Of a DNA stretch of 64,000 nucleotides, positions 45,272 through 54,431 are shown piece by piece. Each line of letters starts with the position of its first letter. Positions within the stretch are counted from its first letter, which is position 1. Under the pieces are notes generated by a model. It was not told where the DNA came from, did not search any database, and saw only the letters and a program-made list of their open reading frames with translations. The translations under genes and the position numbers were made by a program. Source of the stretch: Antilocapra americana (taxonomy: Eukaryota > Chordata > Mammalia > Artiodactyla > Antilocapridae); NCBI GenBank assembly GCA_007570785.1, contig ML660201.1:44602473-44666472 (forward strand), written 5' to 3'.

Positions 45272-45865
45272 TGACTTAAAAAATAGTCACAACCTAAAAG
45301 TTGGGAGAGTTATGTTTTATTCGGTGGAATTATTTAGGACTTCAAGCCTGGGAGACAGCATCTCAAGTGACCCTGAGAGAACTGCTTCGAGGAGGTAGGG
45401 GGAGGAGTCAGGTTACATAGACGTTTGCAGCAAAGGGCAGGTAGTCTAAACATCAAAAGCATTTTCGTGAATTAAAGAAAACCACATAACTCAAGTTAAG
45501 GAATTTAGTGCTTTACCATGCATGGGAAGATGCAAGAGTCTGGGCTCACTGAAATCATTCCTTTCATATCGGTGTTGCTGTTCAGTTGCTAAGTCACATC
45601 TGACTCTTTGTGACCCCATAGACTGCAGCACACCAGGCTTCCCTCTCCTTCACTATCTCCCAGAGCTTGTTCAAACTCATGTCCATTGAGCCGATGTGCA
45701 TCTCAGCTATGGGACCAGTATCCTGCGTGATTCTTCAGTGCTCGCCATAGACAGCAACCTAATGGCTGCAGGGTAGCAGGTACTGTTCTCCTTCCTTGTT
45801 GCCCTGGAGGGCTGGAATCGCTGATGACTGTGACATCCTTGTTTGATATGGCAGGAAACACCCCA
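45272..45865 (-). repeat. LTR family A, copy 6 (minus strand, split by a BovB tail)
   Basis: Read on the minus strand it gives the same landmarks: TTTCCTGCCATATC, AAAGGAATGATTTC, GCACTAAATTC, TTGATG, AATAAAACATAACTC and CTTTTAGGTTGTGAC. A BovB 3' fragment lies within it at 45572-45698. Confidence 0.75.
45572..45698 (-). mobile_element. BovB 3'-end fragment
   Basis: It shows GTTGCTAAGTCACATCTGACTC and CTCCCAGAGCTTGTTCAAAC, the terminal segment of BovB on the minus strand. It is inserted in LTR family A copy 6. Confidence 0.7.
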
Positions 45866-46357
45866 TTTCTCAGTACTGAGCCTGCAAATTATGTAGCTGG
45901 TCCTGCTACGAGGGCAAGATGTTATCCTTTCAACACGGCCCCCCCAGTCCAGGAATCTCAGAACTTCCTCAAGAAATTTCAGTTATTAGGACAGCTGTTC
46001 TGTACCCTGGGAGAGAGAGAGGTGGTGCCGTGGTTCCTGGGCAGGACTGAGGCTTTAATGAGAAAGTTTGAACCCCCTTCTACAACAGTATCCTGGCCGC
46101 TTAGCCTAGAAGAGCTCTTTGAGCAAGGGGCCTAGAACTGCTAGGCATGGCTGGCTCACTGGGTAGCTGAAGGCCACGCTTTGAGTCCTCCATGGGCTGA
46201 TTTCTCAGGGAAACAGCACAGCATGGAATTTAGGATTGATACAGGCTACACAAATTAGATGAAATAATCCAAAGCTTCCTTCCAAAAAAAAGGAAAAGCA
46301 AAATCAAATTATTCTAATCTTTTAAAATCCTTTTAAGCATATAATAATTCCATCACC
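45866..46357. other. Unassigned stretch
   Basis: There is no coding signal above chance. Its first 48 bases contain the right-hand copy of a 41-bp direct repeat (45873-45913). The rest is unrecognised. Confidence 0.4.
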
Positions 46358-46650
46358 AGGCTTCCTTGATGGCTCAGTGGTCAAGAATCCTCCTGCCAAC
46401 TCGAGAGATACAGGTTCAGTTCCTGATCAGGAAAATCCCACATGCTGTGGAACAACGAAGCCTGTGTGCCGCAACTACTGAAGGCCTCGCGCTAGGGCCT
46501 GTGCTCCACAACAAGAGAAGCCACCGCCTTGAACCCACACACCTCAACAAAGAGGAGCCCACACTTGCTGCAACTAGAGAAAGCCCATTCACGGCAATGA
46601 AGACCCTGCACAGCCAAAACCAAATAAATAAATTTAAAAAAAAAGAAAAT
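46358..46650 (+). mobile_element. Cetartiodactyl tRNA-derived SINE, long form
   Basis: It has GGCTTCCTTGATGGCTCAGTG, CACATGCTGTGGAACAACG and CAATGAAGACCCTGCACAGCC, with an A-rich tail. Confidence 0.86.
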
Positions 46651-47117
46651 ACTATGTAATTTTAATTCCACGATCAGAAGGCAAAAACCAAGAAAGCAAC
46701 AAAAAATAGAGAATGTGTTTTTATCAATAAAACCATTGCTGAGGTTGCCTCCACCGAAGAGGTTTACAATTTCCATTTGATATAAAATGTTACCTTCCTC
46801 ATGGCCATCACAGAACATTTATTTCCTCTTGGAGGTAAGTGAAATGAAACATTCATTTAGCAAATCAAGCAATTTGTCGGCTAAGAAGTGATTCTATGCG
46901 AACCGTGTGTGACAATTGAAACAGGCTATATAAAATTACCAAGGGTTGCGACTGTGTTCCAACATTCTGCTTTCCCACTTTGGCAATTAAGCACACACAC
47001 ACACACATACAGCCTCCCCAAGAAGAGTCACTAGAGTAGTTACTGTGAGAGCTTGTGAAATAAGTTGAGTGGGGAGCAGAAAATGCCATCCCAAAATACT
47101 TTAGCAAGTGTATTGCT

Positions 47118-47519
47118 TTGAGTTGAAGGCAATTAAAAGAATTGATGCTTTTGAACTGTGGTGTTGGAGAAGACTCTTGAGAGTCCTTTGGACTGCAAAG
47201 AGATCAAACCAGTCAATCCTAAAGGAAATCAGTCCTGAATATTCATTGGAAGGACTGATGCTGAGGCTGAAACTCCAATACTTTAGCTACCTAATTCGAA
47301 GAACTGACTCATCGGAAAAGACCCTCATGCTGGGAAAGACTGAAAGCAGGAGAAGGGGACAACAGAGGATGAGATGGTTGGATGACATCACTGACTCAAT
47401 GGACACGACTTTGAGCAAGCTCCAGGAGTTGGTGATGGGTAGGGAAGCATGGTGTGTTGCAGTCCATGGGGTTGCAAAGAGTCAGATACGACTGAGCAAC
47501 TGAACTGAACTGAAGACTC
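47118..47519 (+). mobile_element. BovB LINE 3' end
   Basis: The plus-strand frame from 47108 to 47503 gives the BovB C-terminal sequence ([20 protein letters not shown]...) and ends with CAGTCCATGGGGTTGC and ACTGAGCAACTGAACTGAA, the usual BovB tail. Confidence 0.85.
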
Positions 47520-47758
47520 CGAAGATTCAGGAAAAGCTTTTTATATCTCCCTTAACTGCTTAAGAGAATTTAGATAGGGAGCCTATACCAGAAAGAGAGC
47601 TATTTCCATAGATACTTTTATATATCAGAAAGACTTATTTGTGTGCCGTTACAAACACGTGTGTAACAAACATTTGCTCTTCTCCTCTTCTTGCAAACTG
47701 TCTTCTGCCCCTGTGAAGTCCCCAACCACTAGCCTCTTCTCCTTAGCTCAGGATTGAA

Positions 47759-47794
47759 TGTGCTGTGCTGTGCTGTGCTGTGCTGTGCTGTGCT
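47759..47794. repeat. (TGTGC)n pentanucleotide microsatellite
   Basis: About seven units of TGCTG/TGTGC directly precede a minus-strand Bov-tA. It likely grew from the SINE's GCT-rich tail. Confidence 0.85.
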
Positions 47795-48117
47795 TAGTTG
47801 CTCAGTTGAGTCCAACTATTTGCGACCCCATGGACTGTAACCTGCCAGGCTCCTCTATCCAGGGGGATTCTCCAGGCAAGAATACTAGAGTTGGTTGCCA
47901 TGCCCTCCTCCATGGGATCTTTCCAACTCAGGGATCAAATCCAGATCTCCCGCATTGCAGGCAGATTCTTTACTGTCTGAGCCACCAGGGAAGCCTAAGA
48001 ACGCTGGAGTGGGTAGCCTATTCCTTCTCCAAGGGATCTTACTGACCCAGGAGTTGAAGCTGAAGTCTCCTCTATTGCAGGCAGAGTCTTTACCAGCTGA
48101 GCTACCAGGAAAGCCCT
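47795..48117 (-). mobile_element. Bov-tA SINE, full copy plus second partial copy
   Basis: The first copy runs to GAGCCACCAGGGAAGCC near 47996. A second tRNA-like half (ACGCTGGAGTGGGTAGCC to CTACCAGGAAAGCCC) follows without a gap, as at 24433-24748. Confidence 0.86.
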
Positions 48118-48416
48118 AGGATGGTATATAAACGTCAATTGCCTACCTACCTTTGATTCTATCTTTGTGTGACTGCTGTACATACTTACATGATTAAATT
48201 TGTTTTTCTCCTATTAATCTATTTTATGTCAATGTAAATATTAGACCAGATGATGAACCTAGAAGGAAAGAAGGGAAAATTTTTCCTTCAAAACAAACTT
48301 ATTCAAGCTCCAGGGAGGCCTTACTGGGCATTCTAACTCAGAAACTTATCTCAAAGAACTGGAATTCATAAGGAGTTCTCAGTTTTGGAAAGATGATACA
48401 TTGTTTAGGTCACTTT

Positions 48417-48604
48417 TTTTTTAAATTTTTATTGTTTATGAGTAATGAAGTCCTGGGTCTTCACTGTTGTGTATGGTTTTCTCTAGTTATGACACACTTG
48501 CTTAGTTACAGCATGTGGGATCTAGTTCCCTGACCGGAGTTTGAACCCAGGCCCCCTGCATTGGGAGTGTGGAGTCTTAGCCACTGGGCCACCAGGGAAG
48601 TCCC
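48417..48604 (-). mobile_element. tRNA-derived SINE with 15-bp target duplication
   Basis: The plus strand shows GGGATCTAGTTCCCTGACC and GCCACTGGGCCACCAGGGAAG. TGTTTAGGTCACTTT occurs at 48402-48416 and 48605-48619 on either side. Confidence 0.92.
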
Positions 48605-48746
48605 TGTTTAGGTCACTTTAAATGGCATCATGAAATGTAGAAATTTAACAAATGGGTCAATCTCAATCTTATTATGGTAATCATTTCACATATTTATATA
48701 AATGTATCAAATCATCCTGTTGTACACCTTAAACTTGACACAATGT

Positions 48747-48950
48747 TATTTGGGTGGTGCAGTGGTAAAGAATCCACCTGCCAATTCAGGAGACCCAGGT
48801 TCCACCTCTGGTTCAGGAAGATCCCCTGGGGAAGGAAATGGCAACCCACTCCGGTATTCTTTCCTGGGAAATGCCATGGACAGAGGAGCCTGGTGGGCTA
48901 CAGTCCATGGGGTAGAAGAGTCGGACATGATTAAACAACAACACAAACCC
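48747..48950 (+). mobile_element. Bov-tA SINE
   Basis: It has GTGGTAAAGAATCCACCTGCC, GAAGATCCCCTGGGGAAGG and GAGTCGGACATGATTAAACAA with an (AAC)n-like tail. It is full length. Confidence 0.9.
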
Positions 48951-49064
48951 TTTCTAACAAAAAATAGCTTAAACAATAAAGAAAACTTGTAATTTCCCAT
49001 AAGACGTGATCTCACGGTAGAATGCTTGGAGGATCAGCTGTGTATATCACAAGGACCCTGTGCT

Positions 49065-49160
49065 AGTTTCCTAGGGTGGCTATATCAAAGTCACACACGC
49101 AAGGTGGCTTACAATAATAAAATTTCATTGTCTCACAGTTCTGGAGGCCTAAAAAAGAAA
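49065..49160 (-). repeat. MLT1-like LTR end
   Basis: The plus strand has GCTAGTTTCCTAGGGTGGC, AAGGTGGCTTACAATAATAA and TCTCACAGTTCTGGAGGCC, which is the complement of the MaLR/MLT1 3' end. Confidence 0.55.
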
Positions 49161-49407
49161 AACAGCATCTAAAGGAAGATTATGGGGGGTCAGCAAGTCT
49201 GCACACAGCAGAAATTGGCAGAGAATCTGACCCCCTGCCTTAGTGATAAACTGAGATTACTTCCCCTATTCCCCTTTCAAACACTTTCATGGCCTTAGCG
49301 GAATCTTCAGAGTTGGTTCTGAAACACATGTCTGCCTACTCCTCAGGTTGCCAGTCTCCTGAATAAAGGAACCTTTCCCTTTCCAACGAAGTCTAGTCTC
49401 TTATCGG

Positions 49408-49730
49408 ATTTTTTATTTATTTTTTTTTTTGGTTGTATGGGGTCTACGTTGCTGTGCACAGAGGCTACCCCTCGTTAGAGTGGGCAGGCTTCTCATTATG
49501 GTGGCTTCTCTTTCTGCGGAGCGTGGGCTGTAGGCGTGTGGGCTTCAGTAGCTGCAGCAAGCAGGCTCAAGAGTTGTGGCTCTAGGGCCTAGAGTGCATA
49601 TTCTTCGGTGGCTGTGGCGCACAGGCTTTGTTGCTCTGCTGCATGTGGGATCTTCCCAGGCGAGTGTTCCAACCCATGTCCTCTGTATTGGCAGGCAGAT
49701 TCCTACCCACTGTGCCACCAGGGAAGTCCA
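49408..49730 (-). mobile_element. Cetartiodactyl tRNA-derived SINE, long form
   Basis: The plus strand starts with a T-rich tail, then GTCTACGTTGCTGTGCACAG, GCATGTGGGATCTTCCCAGG and GTGCCACCAGGGAAGTCC. The length is near full. Confidence 0.88.
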
Positions 49731-49804
49731 AGTATTGGCTTCTGAGCAGTGAGCAGCCAAACTTGAGTTTGGAAACTGCTTTACATATACACAGTTATCT
49801 ATAG

Positions 49805-49910
49805 GCAAGTCCAGGTTCTGCCACTTGCTATTGGAATACCTCTCTTTGCCTCCATTTTGCCTCTCATAGAGTTGTTATGAAGCTCAAGTGAAATCATATG
49901 TATAAATAAA
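49805..49910 (+). repeat. MIR-type old SINE
   Basis: It has CCAGGTTCTGCCACTTGC, CTTTGCCTCCATTTTGCC and AGAGTTGTTATGAAGCTCAAG in MIR order. Confidence 0.6.
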
Positions 49911-50014
49911 TGTGTATGTGTGTAAGATAATTATTACAGCTAGTCATCCTTTACTCTGTCCACACATAATGTTGCTAGCTAGCAACTGATTCTCAAGTGT
50001 TGGGATGAGAACAA

Positions 50015-50425
50015 TTTTTAAGATATACTGTTTGATTCCAACTAACTGACCTTCTGGAGAAGGCAAAACTATGGAGACAGTAAAAGATCGGTGGTTGCCA
50101 GGGTTTGGGAGTGGGGGATAAAGAGGTAGAGCACAGAGGTTCTTTAGGAATAAGAAACTACTCTGTTACCATAATAATGGATACATGTCATTATACATTT
50201 GTCCAAACCCATACAATGTATAAAACAATTGTGAGCCATAATGCAAACTATGGACTTATGGCGATTATGATGTGTCGATGTAGGTTCAGCCATTGTAACA
50301 AATGTACCGTTCTGGTGAGAAATATTGATGATAGGCTGTGCATATGTGGGGTCAATGAGTATATAAGAATATTTGTACCTTTCTTTTCATTTTACTGTGA
50401 ACCTACAACTCTCTCTAAAAAAAAA
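50015..50425 (+). mobile_element. L1 3' UTR (old)
   Basis: It has AAAACTATGGAGACAGTAAAAG, GGTGGTTGCCAGGGTTTGGG, ATGTGGGGTCAATGAGTATAT and CCTACAACTCTCTCTAAAAA, an L1M-type 3' end. Confidence 0.75.
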
Positions 50426-50487
50426 GTGTCTTTTTTAAAGACAGAGAAAATGAAAAAAAAAATAAATGGGCCAATTAAATATCTTGA

Positions 50488-50715
50488 GGGACATCCCTGG
50501 TGGTCCAGTGGTTAAGGGTACACCTGCCAAAAAAAAAAAGAGTCTTCTGCAGTGCAGGGAACACAGGCTTGACCCCTGGTCAGGGGATTAAGATCCCACA
50601 TACCACAACTAGAGAGTCTTCACTGCCGCAACTGCAATGAAAAGCCTGTGCACCGCAATGAAAGATCCCAAGTTTGGCACTAAGATCCGATGCGGTCAAA
50701 TAAATGTTTTTAAAT
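50488..50715 (+). mobile_element. Cetartiodactyl tRNA-derived SINE
   Basis: It has GACATCCCTGGTGGTCCAGTG, GATTAAGATCCCACATACC and CACCGCAATGAAAGATCCC. An extra A11 run interrupts its head near 50530. Confidence 0.85.
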
Positions 50716-52162
50716 ATTAAAAATAAGTAAATACTTTAGCTACATTAATTCATTCAATTAATGATACACATTGAGTCAGACCCTGGCTGGATTCTGGATA
50801 ACATGGGAAGCAAAATTGCTTTACAAATGCATAATGGAATAGTAGATAGTCATTCAAAATGATTGTGTAGTTCTGCATTTATTGATCTGAAAGATATCCA
50901 TAGTAATCTATTAAAAGGATCGGTTTTTAATTATTATATTATGAGCCCGTTAAAAATAGATTTTAACAGGGAAAAAAGTCTGTGAAGTTCTGCATCAAAT
51001 CAAATGTAATAGTATAGCTACTCCCAGACACTATGGTTTGTATTTTGTTTTTTTAATTATTTCTTTGTATTTTTTAGTTTTCTGCAATGGATGTGCATTT
51101 GCCTGCATGGACACTAAGTATGTAAATAAACGAAATAATGGTTAAAAGAAAGTCTAAAAAATTAAGTCTGATGTGCTTTAAGGCAATCTGATTCACTTCT
51201 GATTGCAGTTTTCTCTTCTGTCCACCCCCCACTGGAGCCAGCCTTTCTCTAAAGTCCAGCCTGTAAGGCACTGTAGGATTGGAAGCTGAGAGCGCCTCAC
51301 TGTAACAGGGCAGGGAGCCAGGCTAGGAATGTGAGACAGTGAGAATGTGAAACAGGCTGAGCCGTTTCAGGGCACTTTTAAAATATGGGGAAAAAAAATG
51401 ACTTTTTCTACTCCAAAAATAATTCAGGAAGTCAAGTCTTGGGAGGAAGCTTCAGTCTTAGAGAAATCTGGGAAAGGTATGGCAAGTACGTAACTTGAAA
51501 GATGTGCTGCCAAGATTTATTTTGCCGAACAACATTCAGCAGGTTATGGCTGTTTCTGTGGTTGTTTTTGTAGATTAGATGGCCCGAAAAATATATCTCC
51601 CTGGGTATATTCACTTCCCAACAGTTGTAGGACATGGCACCCAGATCTGTCTCTGTCACCGCCTAAGCATTCAAAGCAGACTCTACATTAGTCTTCCTAG
51701 CCTGTGAAATGAAAAAGCAGGCACTGCAAGGAAGTGTGTGCTCTGGGGGCACAGAGGGCTTTTCTTCCACTGCTTTGCAGTTTGGACAGTTGCCATCCAT
51801 TTGGGTTCCTCTCAAACAGCTTTTTTCCAGACCCCAGAACAAATTGTAGCCAGAAACTCTGTTCTTTGTCGGAAGGCAACTGCAGCCCAGACTTTGCCAG
51901 GATTTTGCGTTCTTCTCAGGGAATAAGTTCTCTTTATGTGTCAGGATTCTGGTTCTCTTGTTTACTTGGGGATGGGACATACCCCCTGGTTCTTTCAAGA
52001 AAACCCCACTGTCCCAGGGTTTCATTGTCCAACTTATATCTGCTCTCTGGATACATCTTCCTAGTATCAGTGATTGAAATGTTTTGTCTTCCCTCTTCCC
52101 TTTTCTTCCTCTTTAGACACCTCAGTTTAGTGAAACAAAATAGACCTCTGTCACCATTGTTG

Positions 52163-52297
52163 TGCACATGTGCTAAGTTGCTTCAGTTGTATCGGACTCT
52201 TTGTGACCCTATGGACTGTAGCCCACCAGGCTCTCTGTCCATGGGGATTCTCCAGGCAAGGATGCTAGAGTGGGTTGCCATTTTCTCCTCCAGGGCT
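52163..52297 (-). mobile_element. Bov-tA SINE (3' part)
   Basis: The plus strand shows GTGCTAAGTTGCTTCAGTTG, TTGTGACCCTATGGACTG and TTCTCCAGGCAAGGATGC. The tRNA-like half is missing. Confidence 0.82.
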
Positions 52298-53054
52298 GTA
52301 GACCCAAGCAATTAACCTTTTGAGGGGCTGCAGACAACTTAAGGGGCTGCCTGAACTCTCAAAGGAAACTAAAGCAAAAGTGTGTACCTATTTTGTAACC
52401 AGATATTATTTTCCTTTTGTCAGAGGTCAACTTTCCTTCCTTTTAAGGCAAAGAATCTCCCTTACCAGTGGTCCCCAGTTTCACCCACTGCTCACTTCCT
52501 GCTGTGTGTCCTGGTTCCTAACAGGCCGTGGACTGGTACCAGTCCATGGTCTGGAGGTTGGGGATAAGTGCCTTTTACAAACCATCACAACAATTGCATT
52601 GACTACAAAGAGGGTAATGCAACTATTCTATTAATATATCTTGAGTGTGGTGGTTGTACAACTGTATATGGATTCCCAAATTGAAAGATCTATGAAAAAG
52701 ACTGATTGTTATTGTACATAAATTATACCTCAGTTGAGAACACCAACAAAAACTGGTTCAAGTAACATGAAAATTGTGTAAGATACAATGCTAAAGCAGG
52801 AGAGGAAATGGCTGCTTCTACAGCTTAGGTCAATATATGAGTAAGGAGGCTATCAGGTGAATTTAAAACTGTGTTTTGCTGGAGAAGAAGATAATTTTCT
52901 CTTTAAAACATTTATTCGTTTTTAATGCTATGGATTTGGGGAGCTATAAATATGTTTTAAAACTTAAGGATGGGTGTTTATAAAATGTATGGAACTTAAC
53001 ACTTAAAATTAGTTCATTTTATGCACTTTGTATTAAATATCAACTACAAAAGTT

Positions 53055-53595
53055 TTTAAAATAATTTATTTTTTGGCCATGCTGGGTCTTCGTTGCTGCA
53101 CAGGCTTTTCTTGAGTTGCAGCAGGCTTGGGTTTCCCTGGTGGCTCAGATGGTAAAGAATCCCTGCAATGTGGGAGACCTTGCTTCAGTCCCTGGGTTGG
53201 AAAGTTCCCCTGGAGGAGGGCATGGCAACCCACTCCAGTATTCTTGCCTGGAGAGTCCCCATGGGCAGAGGAGCCTGGAGGGCTACAGTCCATGGGTTTG
53301 CAAGGAGTCAGACACGACTGAGGGACTGAGCACAGCATTCTTCAGTTGCAGTGCAGGAGTTTCTCATCACAATGGCTTCTCTTGTTTCAGAGCACAGGCT
53401 CTAGGGTGCTCAGGCCTGAGTAGTTGGGCTCAATAGCTATGGTTCCCAGGCTCTAGGGCACAGGCTCAATAGTTGTGGAGTACCGGCTCTGCCGCTCTGG
53501 GGCATGTGACATCCTCCCAAACCAGGGATCGAACCTGTGTCTCCTGCACTAGTAGACAGATTCTTTACTACTGAGCCACCAGAGAAGCCCTACAA
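53055..53595 (-). mobile_element. tRNA-derived SINE, long form, split by a Bov-tA
   Basis: The plus strand shows TTGGCCATGCTGGGTCTTCG at the start and CAGGGATCGAACCTGTGTC and GAGCCACCAGAGAAGCCC at the end. A plus-strand Bov-tA (53130-53338) lies within it. Confidence 0.85.
53130..53338 (+). mobile_element. Bov-tA SINE nested in an older SINE
   Basis: It has TTTCCCTGGTGGCTCAGATGG, GCAACCCACTCCAGTATTC and CAGACACGACTGAGGGACTG. It is full length, in the opposite orientation to its host element. Confidence 0.9.
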
Positions 53596-53939
53596 TGCTT
53601 TCAAAGAAGGCTTAAAGAAAAGTTGTGGGTGGTCGTCGTCACAAGAAGGTACAACGCCCCCCCCAAAAAAAATTAATCCACTTAAAACTTATGCAATCTA
53701 ACGTATATTACACCTCAATAAAAAAAAATACAGAAATTGAAATCTGGCTCTGTCTGTTGTGGACCACCGGTCAAAAGCCGCCAGCGATGACTCACACCCA
53801 GAACAGGCCTCCTGGGGCGTAGCCCACCTCCACAGTACCTCCTGTCCCTGGGCCTGCGGCTGGGGCTCCTGCAGGGGGCGCCAGAATCTCCTAGCGGTGG
53901 CGAGCTCGCACACAGCCCTGCGGCTCCGAGTCACCCGGG

Positions 53940-54431
53940 GCCTTGGAATCTAAGGGGTAAGGACGTGGGCGTCCCCTCCCCTCCCGCCCCCGCAGCAGGT
54001 CGGGGAATCGCCTCTGGGGGCCACCAAGCCACGCCACTCCCTACCGGCCGCGCTGACGTCACCGCCCCGCCTCCCCGCCTGGCGCCGCCGTTCCCGCCCC
54101 GCCCCTTTTCCCGGCTGGCACCGCGGTGAGACTCCTCGCCCTCGGCTTCTGCCTGTCGTCCCAAGATGGCGGACACAATGAACCGGCGTCCCGCCGGTTG
54201 GCCCTGAGGCGACCGTGAGGAGGAACGGTCCGCCAGGCCCCACAGTCCTAGCAGAAGAGTGTTGCTTACGCAGGAGGAGAAAGAGGAGGAGGCGTCCCGA
54301 CTGTCGGCCGCTCTCCCGCCCGCCGCCGGCGCGGCGCCCGCCCCGCCCCGGTCGGCCCCTCGGCAGCCCGCCCGTTCGCCGGGCCCCGCCCCGGCCCTGC
54401 GCCGCTGCCGCCGCCTCAGGCAGCCGCCGCC
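53940..54431 (+). promoter_or_regulatory. WDR82 CpG-island promoter and 5' UTR
   Basis: This very GC- and CpG-rich stretch runs into the WDR82 start codon and on into intron 1. It has a perfect CRE, TGACGTCA, at 54054-54061, GC boxes near 54095-54110, and a YY1-type CAAGATGGCGG at 54162-54172, a motif often at or just after the start site in TATA-less housekeeping promoters. The transcription start is likely near or upstream of the YY1 motif, but cannot be placed from sequence alone. Confidence 0.75.
54166..54207 (+). other. Upstream ORF in the WDR82 leader region (13 residues)
   Basis: The ATG inside the YY1-type motif opens 13 codons followed by TGA, and has a second in-frame ATG. It matters only if transcription begins upstream of 54166, which the sequence does not prove. 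Confidence 0.3.

Noticed and set aside
52490..52570. Possible DNA-transposon remnant (CTAACAGGCCGTGGACTGGTA)
   Set aside because: It resembles a common mammalian repeat, but I could not place the family or its ends.
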